Assembly (NCBI RefSeq): GCF_000523235.1
Contig: NZ_CP006850.1
Span: forward strand, 1,798,001-1,862,000
Source of the DNA: Nocardia nova SH22a
GTDB taxonomy: Bacteria; Actinomycetota; Actinomycetes; Mycobacteriales; Mycobacteriaceae
Length of the DNA stretch: 64,000 bases
Direction: 5' to 3'
Part shown: positions 34,676 through 46,952 of the stretch, in pieces
Layout of the letters: each line of letters opens with the position of its first letter
How positions within the stretch are numbered: the stretch's first letter is position 1
The notes under the pieces: generated by a model
The model's input: the letters and a program-made list of their open reading frames with translations, nothing else
What the model was told of the DNA's origin: nothing
Database searches by the model: none
Position numbers and translations under genes: made by a program

Positions 34676-34715
34676 GGGTTCGGGTGCGCCGCCTGGGACC
34701 GGCGCACCCGAACCC
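34676..34715 (+). terminator. Strong hairpin terminator after gdh
   Basis: A perfect 15-base stem (34676-34690 with 34701-34715) closes a 10-base loop, ten bases after the gdh stop. No T-tract. Confidence 0.8.
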
Positions 34716-34748
34716 GTCCCGGACGTGAATTCCCCGAAGCGAATACGC

Positions 34749-34785
34749 CGATGCCGCACGCCCCGCGAACGGGCGTGCGGCATCG
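34749..34785 (-). terminator. Strong hairpin terminator after the SPFH gene
   Basis: A perfect 15-base stem (34749-34763 with 34771-34785) closes a 7-base loop in the convergent region. It stands 50 bases beyond the stop of the minus-strand SPFH gene and, with the gdh hairpin, forms a back-to-back terminator pair. It can act in both directions. Confidence 0.75.
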
Positions 34786-34834
34786 CCGTACTCGGAGCCG
34801 GATGCCGGGCAGTCGCGCCGCCCGCAGACAGCGC

Positions 34835-35980
34835 TCAGGCGGGCGCCGGGGTGCCGCAGTCGCCGCAGAAGCGTGCCGTGGTGGCCAGTTCCGCGCCGCA
34901 GTCGGTGCAGTGCCGCGGCAGCGCCGCCAGCCGGGTACCGCATTCCATACAGAACCGTGCCGTGCGCGGGTTACCGGTGCCGCACCCCGTGCAGACCGTC
35001 TCACCGGTGGTGAGGGCAGGGGGCGCATCGTCCGGAGCGGACACTTCTGCGGCGGCCGGGGGCGGCGGCGGGGCCGATTGGGCGGCCCAGGGCGAGGTCG
35101 GAGGTGCGGGGACGCTCCCGGTTCCCGGGTTCGCGATGCCCGCCGTGTTTCCGAAGGCATTCAATCCCAGTGTGGCGCCGAGGAATCCGCCCTCCGCGCC
35201 GCCGTATCCGTGCGCCATCCCCTCGCCCGCGCCCAGCGCCATCTCACCGGCGGCGTAGCGCTGGAAATCCCCGGCCAGCCGGATGTAGGTGACATCCTTG
35301 GCGAGGCGTTTGATCCGCTCGGCGTCCTCGGGGGCGAGGGTGATGTCGAAATTGCCCATCCGCGAGATCCGCAGTCCGTACTCGTAGAGCGTGAGGTTGG
35401 TGCGGCGCACCACCTCGGTCTCGATGGACTGCAACTGCGCCGAGAGTCCGAGCACCTGCCACCGGCCCTGCGAGATACCGTGTGACACGGTCATCTTCAT
35501 CGACTTCAGCAGCAGGTCCGCACACCACGACTGGATTCCGGCAGGATCGGTGACATCGGTGGTGCCGACGAGGGAGGTGATCAATTGGGCGGGATCGCGG
35601 ATGGCCAGCGCGAATTCACCGAAGACCCGCAGCGTCACCACCTGCTCACTGATCGGGTCGGCGATGTCGTCGAGCCGCCCGCCGAATCGCGCCCCCGAGA
35701 ACTCGCGGGTGGAGACGAAATACAGCTCGGCGCGGTAGAAGTTGTTCCCGGTGATGGTGTCGACCAGGGCGCCCAGCACCGGCAGTTCGTCGGCGTCCAC
35801 CCGGTGCCGGCCCGGCCCCATGGTCGCGACCACATGCCCGGACTTGACGAACAGCGCGATCTGGTCGGCGTTGACGATGGCCCGGCTGTACCGCCGGATG
35901 TTGAGATCGGGCCATTTGTAGACCATCTGGTCTTTACGGCCGTCCGGGACGGCGATGAATTCCCGTTCGAACCAGGCCAT
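34835..35980 (-). CDS. SPFH-domain protein with C-terminal zinc ribbons (virion-core-like family)
   Basis: The product has 381 residues. Residues ~1-240 are an SPFH/Band 7-like domain: DMVYKWPDLNIRR near the N-terminus, DQIALFVKSGHVVATMGPGRHR, FSGARFGGRLDDIADPISEQVVTLRVFGEFALAI, and the helical end TNLTLYEYGLRISRMGNFDITLAPEDAERIKRL. A Gly/Pro/Ala linker (~265-325) leads to two double-Cys ribbons (CTGCG, CMECG, CTDCG, CGDCG). No N-terminal membrane span is visible, so it may be peripheral. Members are often made under envelope stress. The ATG at 35980 is chosen over upstream codons because GAGGGAGC precedes it. A dyad GTACCG-N8-CGGTAC lies 32 bases upstream. Confidence 0.85.
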   Translation of the reverse strand: MAWFEREFIAVPDGRKDQMVYKWPDLNIRRYSRAIVNADQIALFVKSGHVVATMGPGRHRVDADELPVLGALVDTITGNNFYRAELYFVSTREFSGARFGGRLDDIADPISEQVVTLRVFGEFALAIRDPAQLITSLVGTTDVTDPAGIQSWCADLLLKSMKMTVSHGISQGRWQVLGLSAQLQSIETEVVRRTNLTLYEYGLRISRMGNFDITLAPEDAERIKRLAKDVTYIRLAGDFQRYAAGEMALGAGEGMAHGYGGAEGGFLGATLGLNAFGNTAGIANPGTGSVPAPPTSPWAAQSAPPPPPAAAEVSAPDDAPPALTTGETVCTGCGTGNPRTARFCMECGTRLAALPRHCTDCGAELATTARFCGDCGTPAPA

Positions 35981-36012
35981 ATCCGCTCGCTCCCTCGACG
36001 ATCTACCTGCAC

Positions 36013-36038
36013 ATCGTACCGATACCTGTCGGTACGGT
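36013..36038 (-). promoter_or_regulatory. Dyad GTACCG-N8-CGGTAC upstream of the SPFH gene (operator site 4)
   Basis: CGTACCGA (36015-36022) and TCGGTACG (36029-36036) are perfect inverted repeats. The core GTACCG-N8-CGGTAC has the same spacing as sites 1-3, but its outer flanks differ. It lies 32 bases before the SPFH start and 60 bases from site 2 in the shared divergent region. Confidence 0.6.
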
Positions 36039-36097
36039 CTATGGATCCGGCCGCTATGTGCGCATTTCCGTTGCGTTACAACCCAACACACGTATTG

Positions 36098-36123
36098 AAC
36101 GTGCCGCTAATTAACGGTACATT
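36098..36123 (+). promoter_or_regulatory. Palindrome GTGCCG-N8-CGGTAC upstream of the permease (operator site 2)
   Basis: GTGCCG-CTAATTAA-CGGTAC with flanking AAC and ATT matches site 1 at almost every defined position. It ends 41 bases before the permease start. Together with site 4 it suggests each divergent promoter has its own operator. Confidence 0.65.
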
Positions 36124-36164
36124 GCCTGTAGATATGATCGCCGTCACGTGAAAGGTCCTCCATC

Positions 36165-40407
<4,243 letters not shown>

Positions 40408-40412
40408 GCCGG

Positions 40413-40787
40413 TCAGGCGACCCCGCGGGCCCGCCACACCACGACCGCCACCGGTGCGGCGGCGATCAGCAACAGCCACAACCAGTTTCCGGCCGCCCAT
40501 GCCGAGACCACCGAGAACACGGTGATCGCGCCGGCGAGCACGGTCAGGGACGGCAGCGGGTTGGCGGGTGCGGGCGGATCGGGAGTGACCGGCGGCGCCG
40601 GGATGATGCCGGGCAGATCGGTGAACAGGGCGGCCAGTTCGACTCTGGTACCGGCGTGGGTGGCCAGGGTGGTGCGCTCGTCGAATTCGGTCAGCGTCAA
40701 TCTGCCCGCGCCCAGCTGTTGTGACAATTCCTGCAGTGCGCGCTCCCGCTCGGCGACGCTGGGGCGCGCGTCCGCCATATCGTCCAT
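40413..40787 (-). CDS. DUF1707 (SHOCT-like) membrane protein
   Basis: The product has 124 residues. The N-terminal domain RPSVAERERALQELSQQLGAGRLTLTEFDERTTLATHAGTRVELAALFTDLP matches the DUF1707 pattern (a two-helix module with GRL...EFDERT). A Pro-rich linker is followed by two adjacent membrane spans (SLTVLAGAITVFSVVSAWAAG, WLWLLLIAAAPVAVVVW). Role unknown; the family is common in actinobacteria. GGAGGA lies some distance upstream of ATG 40787; ATG 40778 is an alternative. It converges with pknG with only five bases between stops. Confidence 0.8.
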   Translation of the reverse strand: MDDMADARPSVAERERALQELSQQLGAGRLTLTEFDERTTLATHAGTRVELAALFTDLPGIIPAPPVTPDPPAPANPLPSLTVLAGAITVFSVVSAWAAGNWLWLLLIAAAPVAVVVWRARGVA

Positions 40788-40906
40788 GCACAGCAGGATA
40801 GGTCCTCCCGCCCCCGCGGCCCGCAACCGTACCGGCCATCGATGGGAACCGGCATGCCGCTCAGTGCTTTCAGCCTGCTCACATTACGGTGTGGTTTCCT
40901 TGATGT

Positions 40907-41638
40907 ATGACGACCGGGACCGAGTACACCATCGACGAGCTCGCGCGCGAGGCCGGTACCACCGTGCGCAGCCTGCGGGTGTACCACGAGCGGGGTGTGC
41001 TGCCGCCGCCGCAGGTCAAGGGCCGGACCGGTTTCTACAGCCCCGATCATCTGAACCGCGTGCGCACCATCAGCCGGCTGCTGGATCGCGGGATCAAGCT
41101 CAACGGCATCAAGGAACTGCTCAACGCCTGGGATCGCGGTGACGATCTCGGCGATATTCTCGGCGAGCCGGGGCCCGGCGCGGCGGAGTCGTCGCCGGAG
41201 GCCGGGGAGACGATCGCCGCGACCGATCTCGAGCAGCGGTTCCGCGAGGTGCCCAACGGGCTGTCGCGGGTGGTCACCCTCGGTCTCTACGAACCGGTCG
41301 ACGCCACCACCTACCGCGCCGCGGATCCGGCGCTGCTGCGGGCGGCCGACCAACTCGCCGCCGCCGGGGTGCCCCAGGTGGAGATCGTCGCCGAATTCGA
41401 GCGGCTGGCCGGTGAATGCGACCGGATCGCGCGGCGTTTCACCGATCTGTTCCAGCGCACGGTGTGGACCACCTATCAGAACTCCGCGGCCGGTCCGGCC
41501 GATCTGGCCCGGATGGCGGCCGGGGCGGAGGCGGTGCGGATCGTTCCGGCACAGGCGGCCGGTGAGCTGATCGGCCGGTTCGCGGCCCGCTACCTCGATC
41601 AGGACACCGCGCTGACCGAGGCGCTCGCCGATTCCTGA
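40907..41638 (+). CDS. MerR-family transcriptional regulator
   Basis: The product has 243 residues. The N-terminal ~75 residues are a MerR winged helix: YTIDELAREAGTTVRSLRVYHERGVLPPPQVKGRTGFYSPDHLNRVRTISRLLDRGIKLNGIKELL. The C-terminal ~160 residues are helical with no Cys cluster, so a metal or thiol sensor is unlikely; a small-molecule or protein signal is more probable. It lies alone between the DUF1707 gene and the small secreted protein. A nearby target is possible but no MerR-type 19-20 bp spaced promoter was found by eye. Confidence 0.88.
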   Translation: MTTGTEYTIDELAREAGTTVRSLRVYHERGVLPPPQVKGRTGFYSPDHLNRVRTISRLLDRGIKLNGIKELLNAWDRGDDLGDILGEPGPGAAESSPEAGETIAATDLEQRFREVPNGLSRVVTLGLYEPVDATTYRAADPALLRAADQLAAAGVPQVEIVAEFERLAGECDRIARRFTDLFQRTVWTTYQNSAAGPADLARMAAGAEAVRIVPAQAAGELIGRFAARYLDQDTALTEALADS

Positions 41639-41664
41639 AACTTTTCTTCTCTCTGATTCTGTAG

Positions 41665-41680
41665 TTCCCAGCACAGGGAA
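41665..41680. promoter_or_regulatory. Perfect dyad TTCCC-N6-GGGAA upstream of a secreted protein (site E)
   Basis: TTCCC-AGCACA-GGGAA is a perfect copy outside the ESX locus, 100 bases before the start at 41781 and 11 bases before operator site 3. A TATAAC at 41689-41694 just downstream could be a -10 element. Confidence 0.5.
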
Positions 41681-41691
41681 TTTCTGCATAT

Positions 41692-41717
41692 AACGTGCCG
41701 TTGGATAGCGGTACATT
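41692..41717 (+). promoter_or_regulatory. Palindrome GTGCCG-N8-CGGTAC upstream of a secreted protein (operator site 3)
   Basis: GTGCCG-TTGGATAG-CGGTAC with flanking AAC and ATT matches sites 1 and 2 in both half-sites and flanks. It ends 63 bases before the signal-peptide start at 41781. It directly follows site E. Confidence 0.62.
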
Positions 41718-41780
41718 ACCGGTGTGGCCATTGCTCTGGATGTGACAGCTGCCAGAGCGCCGATGAACGGAGACACACCG

Positions 41781-42290
41781 ATGACCGCCACCACTCGTTC
41801 CCCCCGATCCCTCCGGACGCTCCTGCTCGCCGCCGTCGCGGGCGCCGCGCTGACCGGTCTCTCGATGGCTCCGGCCACGGCCCAGTCCGCCGGACCGTAC
41901 TGCCTGTGGGCCGGTGACGCCTTCGCCCAGGGCGCCCGCGTCCACGCCGGTGGGTGGGACTTCGGTTGCCGCACCGACCTTTTCGGCGCCGCCCGCTGGA
42001 ATCTGGAAGGCACGTCCGGCCGGGCCGACACCGTCGGCAACCCGGGCGCCTTCGGTAATCCCGTGGGCCGCTTCAGCCCCGGCGCTCGCCAGCCCGGCAC
42101 CTCCTACAACGACTACTGCGTCGGCAATCAGCTGATCGAGGGCACCGAGGATGTGTACGAGGCGGTCCCGGCCACGGGCGGGCTGTTCTGGCGCGCGGCC
42201 GGGCCGATCTCGCAGTGGCGCTTCGACGGCGCCGCGCCCGAGCAGACCTGGCGGACGTCGAGCCTGTGCCGGGACGGCGAACTGTTCTGA
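41781..42290 (+). CDS. Small secreted Cys-containing protein of unknown function
   Basis: The product has 169 residues from ATG 41781, which has GGAGA upstream and gives a clean signal peptide (RSLRTLLLAAVAGAALTGLSMAPATA, cleavage after ATA). The mature part of ~135 residues has four Cys (YCLWAG, DFGCRTD, NDYCVGN, SLCRD), probably two disulfides, and is rich in Gly, Trp and aromatic residues. I do not recognise a family. It is notable for carrying both intergenic dyad types (sites E and 3) in its upstream region, so it may respond to the same signals as the ESX locus and as glutamate dehydrogenase. The in-frame ATG at 41724 is less likely, since it lies closer to the operators and spoils the signal peptide. 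Confidence 0.78.
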   Translation: MTATTRSPRSLRTLLLAAVAGAALTGLSMAPATAQSAGPYCLWAGDAFAQGARVHAGGWDFGCRTDLFGAARWNLEGTSGRADTVGNPGAFGNPVGRFSPGARQPGTSYNDYCVGNQLIEGTEDVYEAVPATGGLFWRAAGPISQWRFDGAAPEQTWRTSSLCRDGELF

Positions 42291-42315
42291 AACCCTGCCG
42301 ACGCGGGCACGCCGC

Positions 42316-42331
42316 ACCTACTTAAGTAGGT
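42316..42331. promoter_or_regulatory. Perfect 16-bp palindrome ACCTACTTAAGTAGGT
   Basis: ACCTACTTAAGTAGGT reads the same on both strands. It lies 25 bases after the secreted-protein stop and 81 bases before the reductase start at 42413. The length and perfect symmetry are typical of HxlR- or MarR-type operators. No such regulator gene is adjacent. Confidence 0.55.
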
Positions 42332-42412
42332 CCGTCCCGGGATTACCGATGCGCGCCGATGTCCCTTTTGGGAACAATCACACATCCGCGCACAACGGCA
42401 GATGGGGCAGCG

Positions 42413-42988
42413 ATGGCAAGTGTGACACTGTGGATGCAGATGTCGCTCGACGGATATGCGGAGGGTCCCGACCAGGAAATCCACTGGCCGGTGGTCGACG
42501 AGGAACTGTGCGAGTCCTTCCTCGACGAACTGCGCGCGGCCGAGATGTTCGTCTACGGCCGCAAGACCTTCGAGATCATGGCGGCGTTCTGGCCCTACGC
42601 GGACTCCGATCCGGCCATCTCGCCCTTCTACGTCGAATTCGCGCGCTGCTGGAAGCGCACCCCGAAACTGGTGTTCTCCCACACTCTTCGGAATCCGGGC
42701 TGGAACACCCGGGTGATCGGCGCCGATCCGATCGCCGAGATCGCCGCGCTGCGCACCGCGGCGACCGGGCCCATCGTGGTGTTCGGCGGCGCCCAGACCG
42801 CGTCGTACTTCCTCGAACACGATCTCGTCGACGAGTACCGGCTGTTCGTCCATCCGCTGCTGCTCGGCGGTGGGGTGCCGCTGTTCCCCAAACCCCTCGA
42901 CACCGCGGGACTGCAGCTGGTCGACATCATGACCTTCGACAGCGCGGTGGTGCAGATGCATTACCAGCAGGCCGAATCCGTCTGCTGA
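42413..42988 (+). CDS. RibD C-terminal/DHFR-fold reductase
   Basis: The product has 191 residues from ATG 42413, which gives the usual N-terminus of this family (ASVTLWMQMSLDGYAEGPDQ). Residues with family character include YGRKTFEIMAAFWP, the NADPH-region GPIVVFGGAQTASYFLEHDLVDEYRLFVHPLLLGGGVPLF. Single-domain members of the RibD C-terminal/dihydrofolate-reductase fold are common in actinobacteria and act as NADPH-dependent reductases of uncertain substrate. The ATG at 42359 would add 18 residues with no family resemblance. A perfect palindrome upstream suggests inducible expression. Confidence 0.88.
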   Translation: MASVTLWMQMSLDGYAEGPDQEIHWPVVDEELCESFLDELRAAEMFVYGRKTFEIMAAFWPYADSDPAISPFYVEFARCWKRTPKLVFSHTLRNPGWNTRVIGADPIAEIAALRTAATGPIVVFGGAQTASYFLEHDLVDEYRLFVHPLLLGGGVPLFPKPLDTAGLQLVDIMTFDSAVVQMHYQQAESVC

Positions 42989-43056
42989 CGTGATCGGAGC
43001 CCGGTTGGCCGGGATTCGGAGTGCACCGGGAGCCGGTGGGATAACTTGTTCCTACT

Positions 43057-44454
43057 ATGTTCCAGCTATCGCGTCCCGGCGCGCTGCCCGCCACCAGCAG
43101 TGAGTTCGTCGGCAGGCAGGCACAGCGGGAGCGGATCGCGTCGCTGATCGGGCGCGGCGCCCGGCTGATCACTCTGGTCGGGCCCGGCGGTATCGGCAAA
43201 ACCAGGCTGGCGATCGAGTCGTTGCGCCGCGATGTCGACCTGCCCACCCGGTGGCTCGCCCTGGCCGATCTCGATGCCGCCGCCGTGGTCGCCGAGCTGC
43301 GATCACGCGCCGCCCTGCCCGGCTTTGCTCCGCATGTGCTGGTGCTGGACACCTGTGACCGGGTGCTCACCACGGTCGCGGCCGAACTGGCGAATCTGCT
43401 GGCCGCCGATCCCGGGCTGACCATCGTCGCGACCAGTCGTGCGCCGATCGGCTGGATCGACGAACATCTGGTCCCGCTGCCGCCCCTCAGCCCGGCCGAC
43501 GCGTTGCGACTGCTGCGCATCCGGATCGAACTCGGTGGTCGCCGGATCGAGCCGAGCATCGACGAGGCCGACGTTCTCGCCCGGATCTGCCGCCATCTCG
43601 CGCACAATCCGTTCGGGCTGCGCCTGGCCGCGGCCCGGTTGCAGCACCATCCTGCCGCCGCCGTTCTGCAGGAGGTGAGCGGGGACGCCTACGACCGAAG
43701 ATTGCACTGGTCGGACGCGGCACGAGTGGGCGTGGAGGCCCGGCATCGCAATATCGGCGCCTCGATCGGCTGGTCCGTCATGTCCTGCAACGGCGCCGAA
43801 CAGATGCTGCTGCAGCGTCTTTCGGTTTTCCCCTCGGAATCCGACATCGATGGCGGGGTGGATCGGGACGCGATCGTCGCGGTCTGCGCCGACCGTGAAC
43901 TGGCACCGGAATCGATCGACGAGATCCTGGATCGCCTGGTGGAACGTTCCCTGGTGATGGTCCGCTTCACCAGTGCGTCGGCACAGTGGTGTCTGACCGA
44001 ATGCGTGCGGATCTACGCGCGGGCCGAGCTGCATCGCCGCGATTCGCACGAGGCCAACCGGCTCGCCGGCCGCTATCGGAGCCTGCGTCATCAGCAGGGC
44101 CACCGTGGCGACGCCCCGGTGACCCAGCAGCGTCCGTGCCGCATCGTGACGCCGCCGGTCCGCACCGGCTCATCGGTTCACCTCACACCGAGGCCGGAAT
44201 CGGACCGCTGGCAGTCACTCTCGCGGGCCGAGCGCGAGGTGGCGGTGCTGGCCGCGGCCGGCTGGCCCAACAGTGCGATCGCCGGGCGCCGCCACAGTTC
44301 GGTCCGCACGGTCGACGCCCAGGTGGCGACGGTGCGGCAGAAGCTGGGGATCACCTCCCGCACGGATATCGCCCGCCATCTGCCCGCCGAGGCCGCCGAG
44401 CGGATGCGCCGCGAGGCCGCCCGCCGCGAGCGACCGGGGGCCGCGGGGTCGTGA
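43057..44454 (+). CDS. Short NTPase-LuxR regulator
   Basis: The product has 465 residues. It has an AAA/NB-ARC-like NTPase domain, with FVGRQAQRERIASLI and Walker A GPGGIGKT at 42-49, VLVLDTCDRV as Walker B and TIVATSRAPIGW as the sensor, followed by the winged region ELAPESIDEILDRLVERSL. A LuxR-type HTH closes the protein (LSRAEREVAVLAAAGWPNSAIAGRRHSSVRTVDAQVATVRQKLG). It resembles the N- and C-terminal thirds of the next gene but lacks the long middle TPR-like part. Its stop overlaps the next start (GTGA). It is probably a transcriptional regulator that acts with its longer neighbour. Confidence 0.82.
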   Translation: MFQLSRPGALPATSSEFVGRQAQRERIASLIGRGARLITLVGPGGIGKTRLAIESLRRDVDLPTRWLALADLDAAAVVAELRSRAALPGFAPHVLVLDTCDRVLTTVAAELANLLAADPGLTIVATSRAPIGWIDEHLVPLPPLSPADALRLLRIRIELGGRRIEPSIDEADVLARICRHLAHNPFGLRLAAARLQHHPAAAVLQEVSGDAYDRRLHWSDAARVGVEARHRNIGASIGWSVMSCNGAEQMLLQRLSVFPSESDIDGGVDRDAIVAVCADRELAPESIDEILDRLVERSLVMVRFTSASAQWCLTECVRIYARAELHRRDSHEANRLAGRYRSLRHQQGHRGDAPVTQQRPCRIVTPPVRTGSSVHLTPRPESDRWQSLSRAEREVAVLAAAGWPNSAIAGRRHSSVRTVDAQVATVRQKLGITSRTDIARHLPAEAAERMRREAARRERPGAAGS

Positions 44455-46952
44455 CCGCGCCCGCCGTCTCGCAATTCGTCGGCCGCGCAAAGGAATTGCG
44501 GCACATCGCCCAGCTGCTCGAGCCGGGCGGCCCCCGGCTGATCACCCTGCTGGGGCCCGGCGGTATCGGGAAGACCACGCTGGCCACCGAGGCGCTGCGC
44601 CACTGCCACCGGAACGGCCGCGATCAGGTGCTGTGGGTCCGGCTGGCCCGGCTGGAGGCGGGCGCCGGGGTCGACGAGGTCGCCGAGCAGATCGTGCGCG
44701 CGGTCGCCCCGGCGGATCTGACCGGGCGTCGCGCCGAGGACTGCCTCGCCGACGCCTTCACCGCGTTCGGAACCCGGCGGCCGATCGTGGTGCTGGACAA
44801 CTGCGAGCACGTGCTGGCGTCGGCCGCGCGGATCGTGGTCGAACTGCTCACCTCCATTCCGGAGGTGATCGTCGTGGCGACCAGCCGGGAGCCGATCGGC
44901 TGGACCGACGAGCGTCTGGTCCCGGTGCAGCCGCTCACCGGTGACCATGCGCTGGAACTGTTCCTGCGCCGGGCGGAACTCACCGGCCGCGCGGTGCCCG
45001 GCAATCCCGCCGAACTGGAGATCGCCGCGGGGATCTGCCGTCATGTGGACAACAATCCGCTGTTCATCCGCCTGGCGGCGGCCCGGTTGCGTTACCGCCC
45101 CGCCGCCGAACTGCTCCGCGATCTCACCGGCGACGGATCCGACGCCCGGATGCGCTGGTCGTCGACCGTGCGGGCGGGCGGCGAACCGCGGCACCGCACC
45201 GTCGGCGATGTCATCGCCTGGTCCTATGGGCTGTGCGCCGAATCCGAGCGGCTGCTGCTGGACCGGCTGTCGGTGTTCGCGGCCGGATTCGACCCCGGCG
45301 ACGACGATATCCATTGCGGCGGTGTCGAATTCAGTGCGATCGCCGCCGTGTGCGCGGACGCCGCACTACCGGAGCCGGTGCTCGCGGCCGCATTGCAGCG
45401 GCTGGTCGAGCGCTCGCTCGTGTCGACCCGGATGACGGCCACCGCGGTCTACTACTTCCTGCCCGAGAGCGTGCGCGTCTTCGCCCGCACCTGCCTGCGG
45501 GCCCGGCGCCCGGACGGTCCCGACGCGCTGACCGAACCCCGGCTGCTGGCCCGCCACCGCCGGTACTTCCGCGACAAAGTCGTTGCCGGACGGGAGATCT
45601 GGTACGGGCCCGACGAATTGCAGTGGATCATCTGGGCCCGGGCGTCCTGGGACGATGTGGTGCTCGCCGTGGAGACCGGACTCGGTGATCCGGCCGAGGC
45701 CGTACTCGGTCTCGAGATCGTCACCGCGGCCATGGCGCTGCGGGTGCCGTTCTTCACCGGATCCAGCCGCGCGATCACCGGACTCGGCGAACGCGCGCTC
45801 GCGCTCATCGGCGACGATCCCGCCCACACCGCACTGCGCACCTCGGCCAAGGCGCTGATCGGCTGGGTCGCGTTGTGGCAGGGGCGATTCGACTACACCG
45901 CGCGACTGCTGGACGAATGCGCCGCCGAATACCTCACCGACGCGACGTTGCGCGCGCACTGGCGCGACTACACCGCCACCGACATCGGCCTGCCGGCGGA
46001 AGTGGAATTCACCTGGGGCCTGGAGCTTTTCCTGATCCACCTGGATCTGCGGTCGCTCGACGTGCTCGCGCGCGCGAGAGCCAAATTCGCCGCCGCGGGT
46101 GATCGCGGCGGGCGCCAGCGCAGCGAACTGTTCCACGTCCTCGCCGCGGCGAGTATGGGTCCGCCGGAGACGGCCGAACGCGAGATCCGCCGTCACCGCG
46201 ACGACGCCGCGAAAAGCGATGCGCTCTGGGCGGTGTCGTGGGCGGAGGTCGCGCGGATCATCGCCGAGTCGCGGTACGGCGATCCCGAGGTCGCGGTCCG
46301 GCGGGGCCGCGAGGGCGTCGCGCAACATCTGGAGCGCGGGGACACCTGGACGGCCGGATGGATCATCCACTTCTGCACGGTCGCACTGGCCACCATCCTG
46401 ACCCGCCGTGCCGAATCCGGCGGCCGCGCAGCTGATCTCGAGGCCGCCGCCCGCGAGATAGCCCATCTGCAAGGCGGCACCGCGGCCCTGCACCGGTCGA
46501 TGGGTATCGCCTCGGACCGGGTGGCGCTGGTGATCAGCGGATCACAGGCGGCGCGAACCGCAGCCGTCGCGGTACTCGGCACACAGCGCTACGAGGCGGC
46601 GGTCCGGCGCGGCACCCGGCTGCGCCCCGAGGCACAGGAACTGGCGCGCTACTTCCTGGGCCGTCTGACCATCCCCGAACCGCCCGGCGACCACGACGAA
46701 CAGGGCTGGCGGGAACTGTCTCCCGCCGAACGCGATATCGCGATCCTGGTGGCCGCGGGCTGGACCAACAGCGCGGTCGCCGTCCGCCGCGGCACCTCGG
46801 TCCGCACGGTCGACGCCCAGGTCGCCACCCTCCGCCGCAAACTCGCGGCCCCCGACCGCTCGGCCATCCTCTCCCGGATCCCACCCGAACTACGAGACCG
46901 CGTCGACGCCGAATCCCGGCAACTGCCGGGGCGGCTACGCGGCACCTCCTGA
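44451..46952 (+). CDS. Large NTPase-TPR-LuxR regulator
   Basis: The product has 833 residues from the GTG that overlaps the preceding stop. The NTPase domain has FVGRAKELRHIAQLL, Walker A GPGGIGKT at 35-42, PIVVLDNCEHVLAS and VIVVATSREPIGW. A helical, TPR-like region occupies ~390-730 (ALRTSAKALIGWVALWQGRFDYTARLLDECAAEY; RRGREGVAQHLERGDTWTAGW). A LuxR-type HTH ends it (LSPAERDIAILVAAGWTNSAVAVRRGTSVRTVDAQVATLRRKL). It is a STAND/LAL-like regulator. It and the shorter gene before it are tandem paralogues: the HTH segments are near-identical in the recognition part (SVRTVDAQVAT). Confidence 0.85.
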   Translation: MTAPAVSQFVGRAKELRHIAQLLEPGGPRLITLLGPGGIGKTTLATEALRHCHRNGRDQVLWVRLARLEAGAGVDEVAEQIVRAVAPADLTGRRAEDCLADAFTAFGTRRPIVVLDNCEHVLASAARIVVELLTSIPEVIVVATSREPIGWTDERLVPVQPLTGDHALELFLRRAELTGRAVPGNPAELEIAAGICRHVDNNPLFIRLAAARLRYRPAAELLRDLTGDGSDARMRWSSTVRAGGEPRHRTVGDVIAWSYGLCAESERLLLDRLSVFAAGFDPGDDDIHCGGVEFSAIAAVCADAALPEPVLAAALQRLVERSLVSTRMTATAVYYFLPESVRVFARTCLRARRPDGPDALTEPRLLARHRRYFRDKVVAGREIWYGPDELQWIIWARASWDDVVLAVETGLGDPAEAVLGLEIVTAAMALRVPFFTGSSRAITGLGERALALIGDDPAHTALRTSAKALIGWVALWQGRFDYTARLLDECAAEYLTDATLRAHWRDYTATDIGLPAEVEFTWGLELFLIHLDLRSLDVLARARAKFAAAGDRGGRQRSELFHVLAAASMGPPETAEREIRRHRDDAAKSDALWAVSWAEVARIIAESRYGDPEVAVRRGREGVAQHLERGDTWTAGWIIHFCTVALATILTRRAESGGRAADLEAAAREIAHLQGGTAALHRSMGIASDRVALVISGSQAARTAAVAVLGTQRYEAAVRRGTRLRPEAQELARYFLGRLTIPEPPGDHDEQGWRELSPAERDIAILVAAGWTNSAVAVRRGTSVRTVDAQVATLRRKLAAPDRSAILSRIPPELRDRVDAESRQLPGRLRGTS

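Noticed and set aside
42362..42373. TCCC-TTTT-GGGA as a further copy of the ESX-locus dyad
   Set aside because: The spacer is 4 rather than 6 bases, which would put the half-sites on a different face of the helix.
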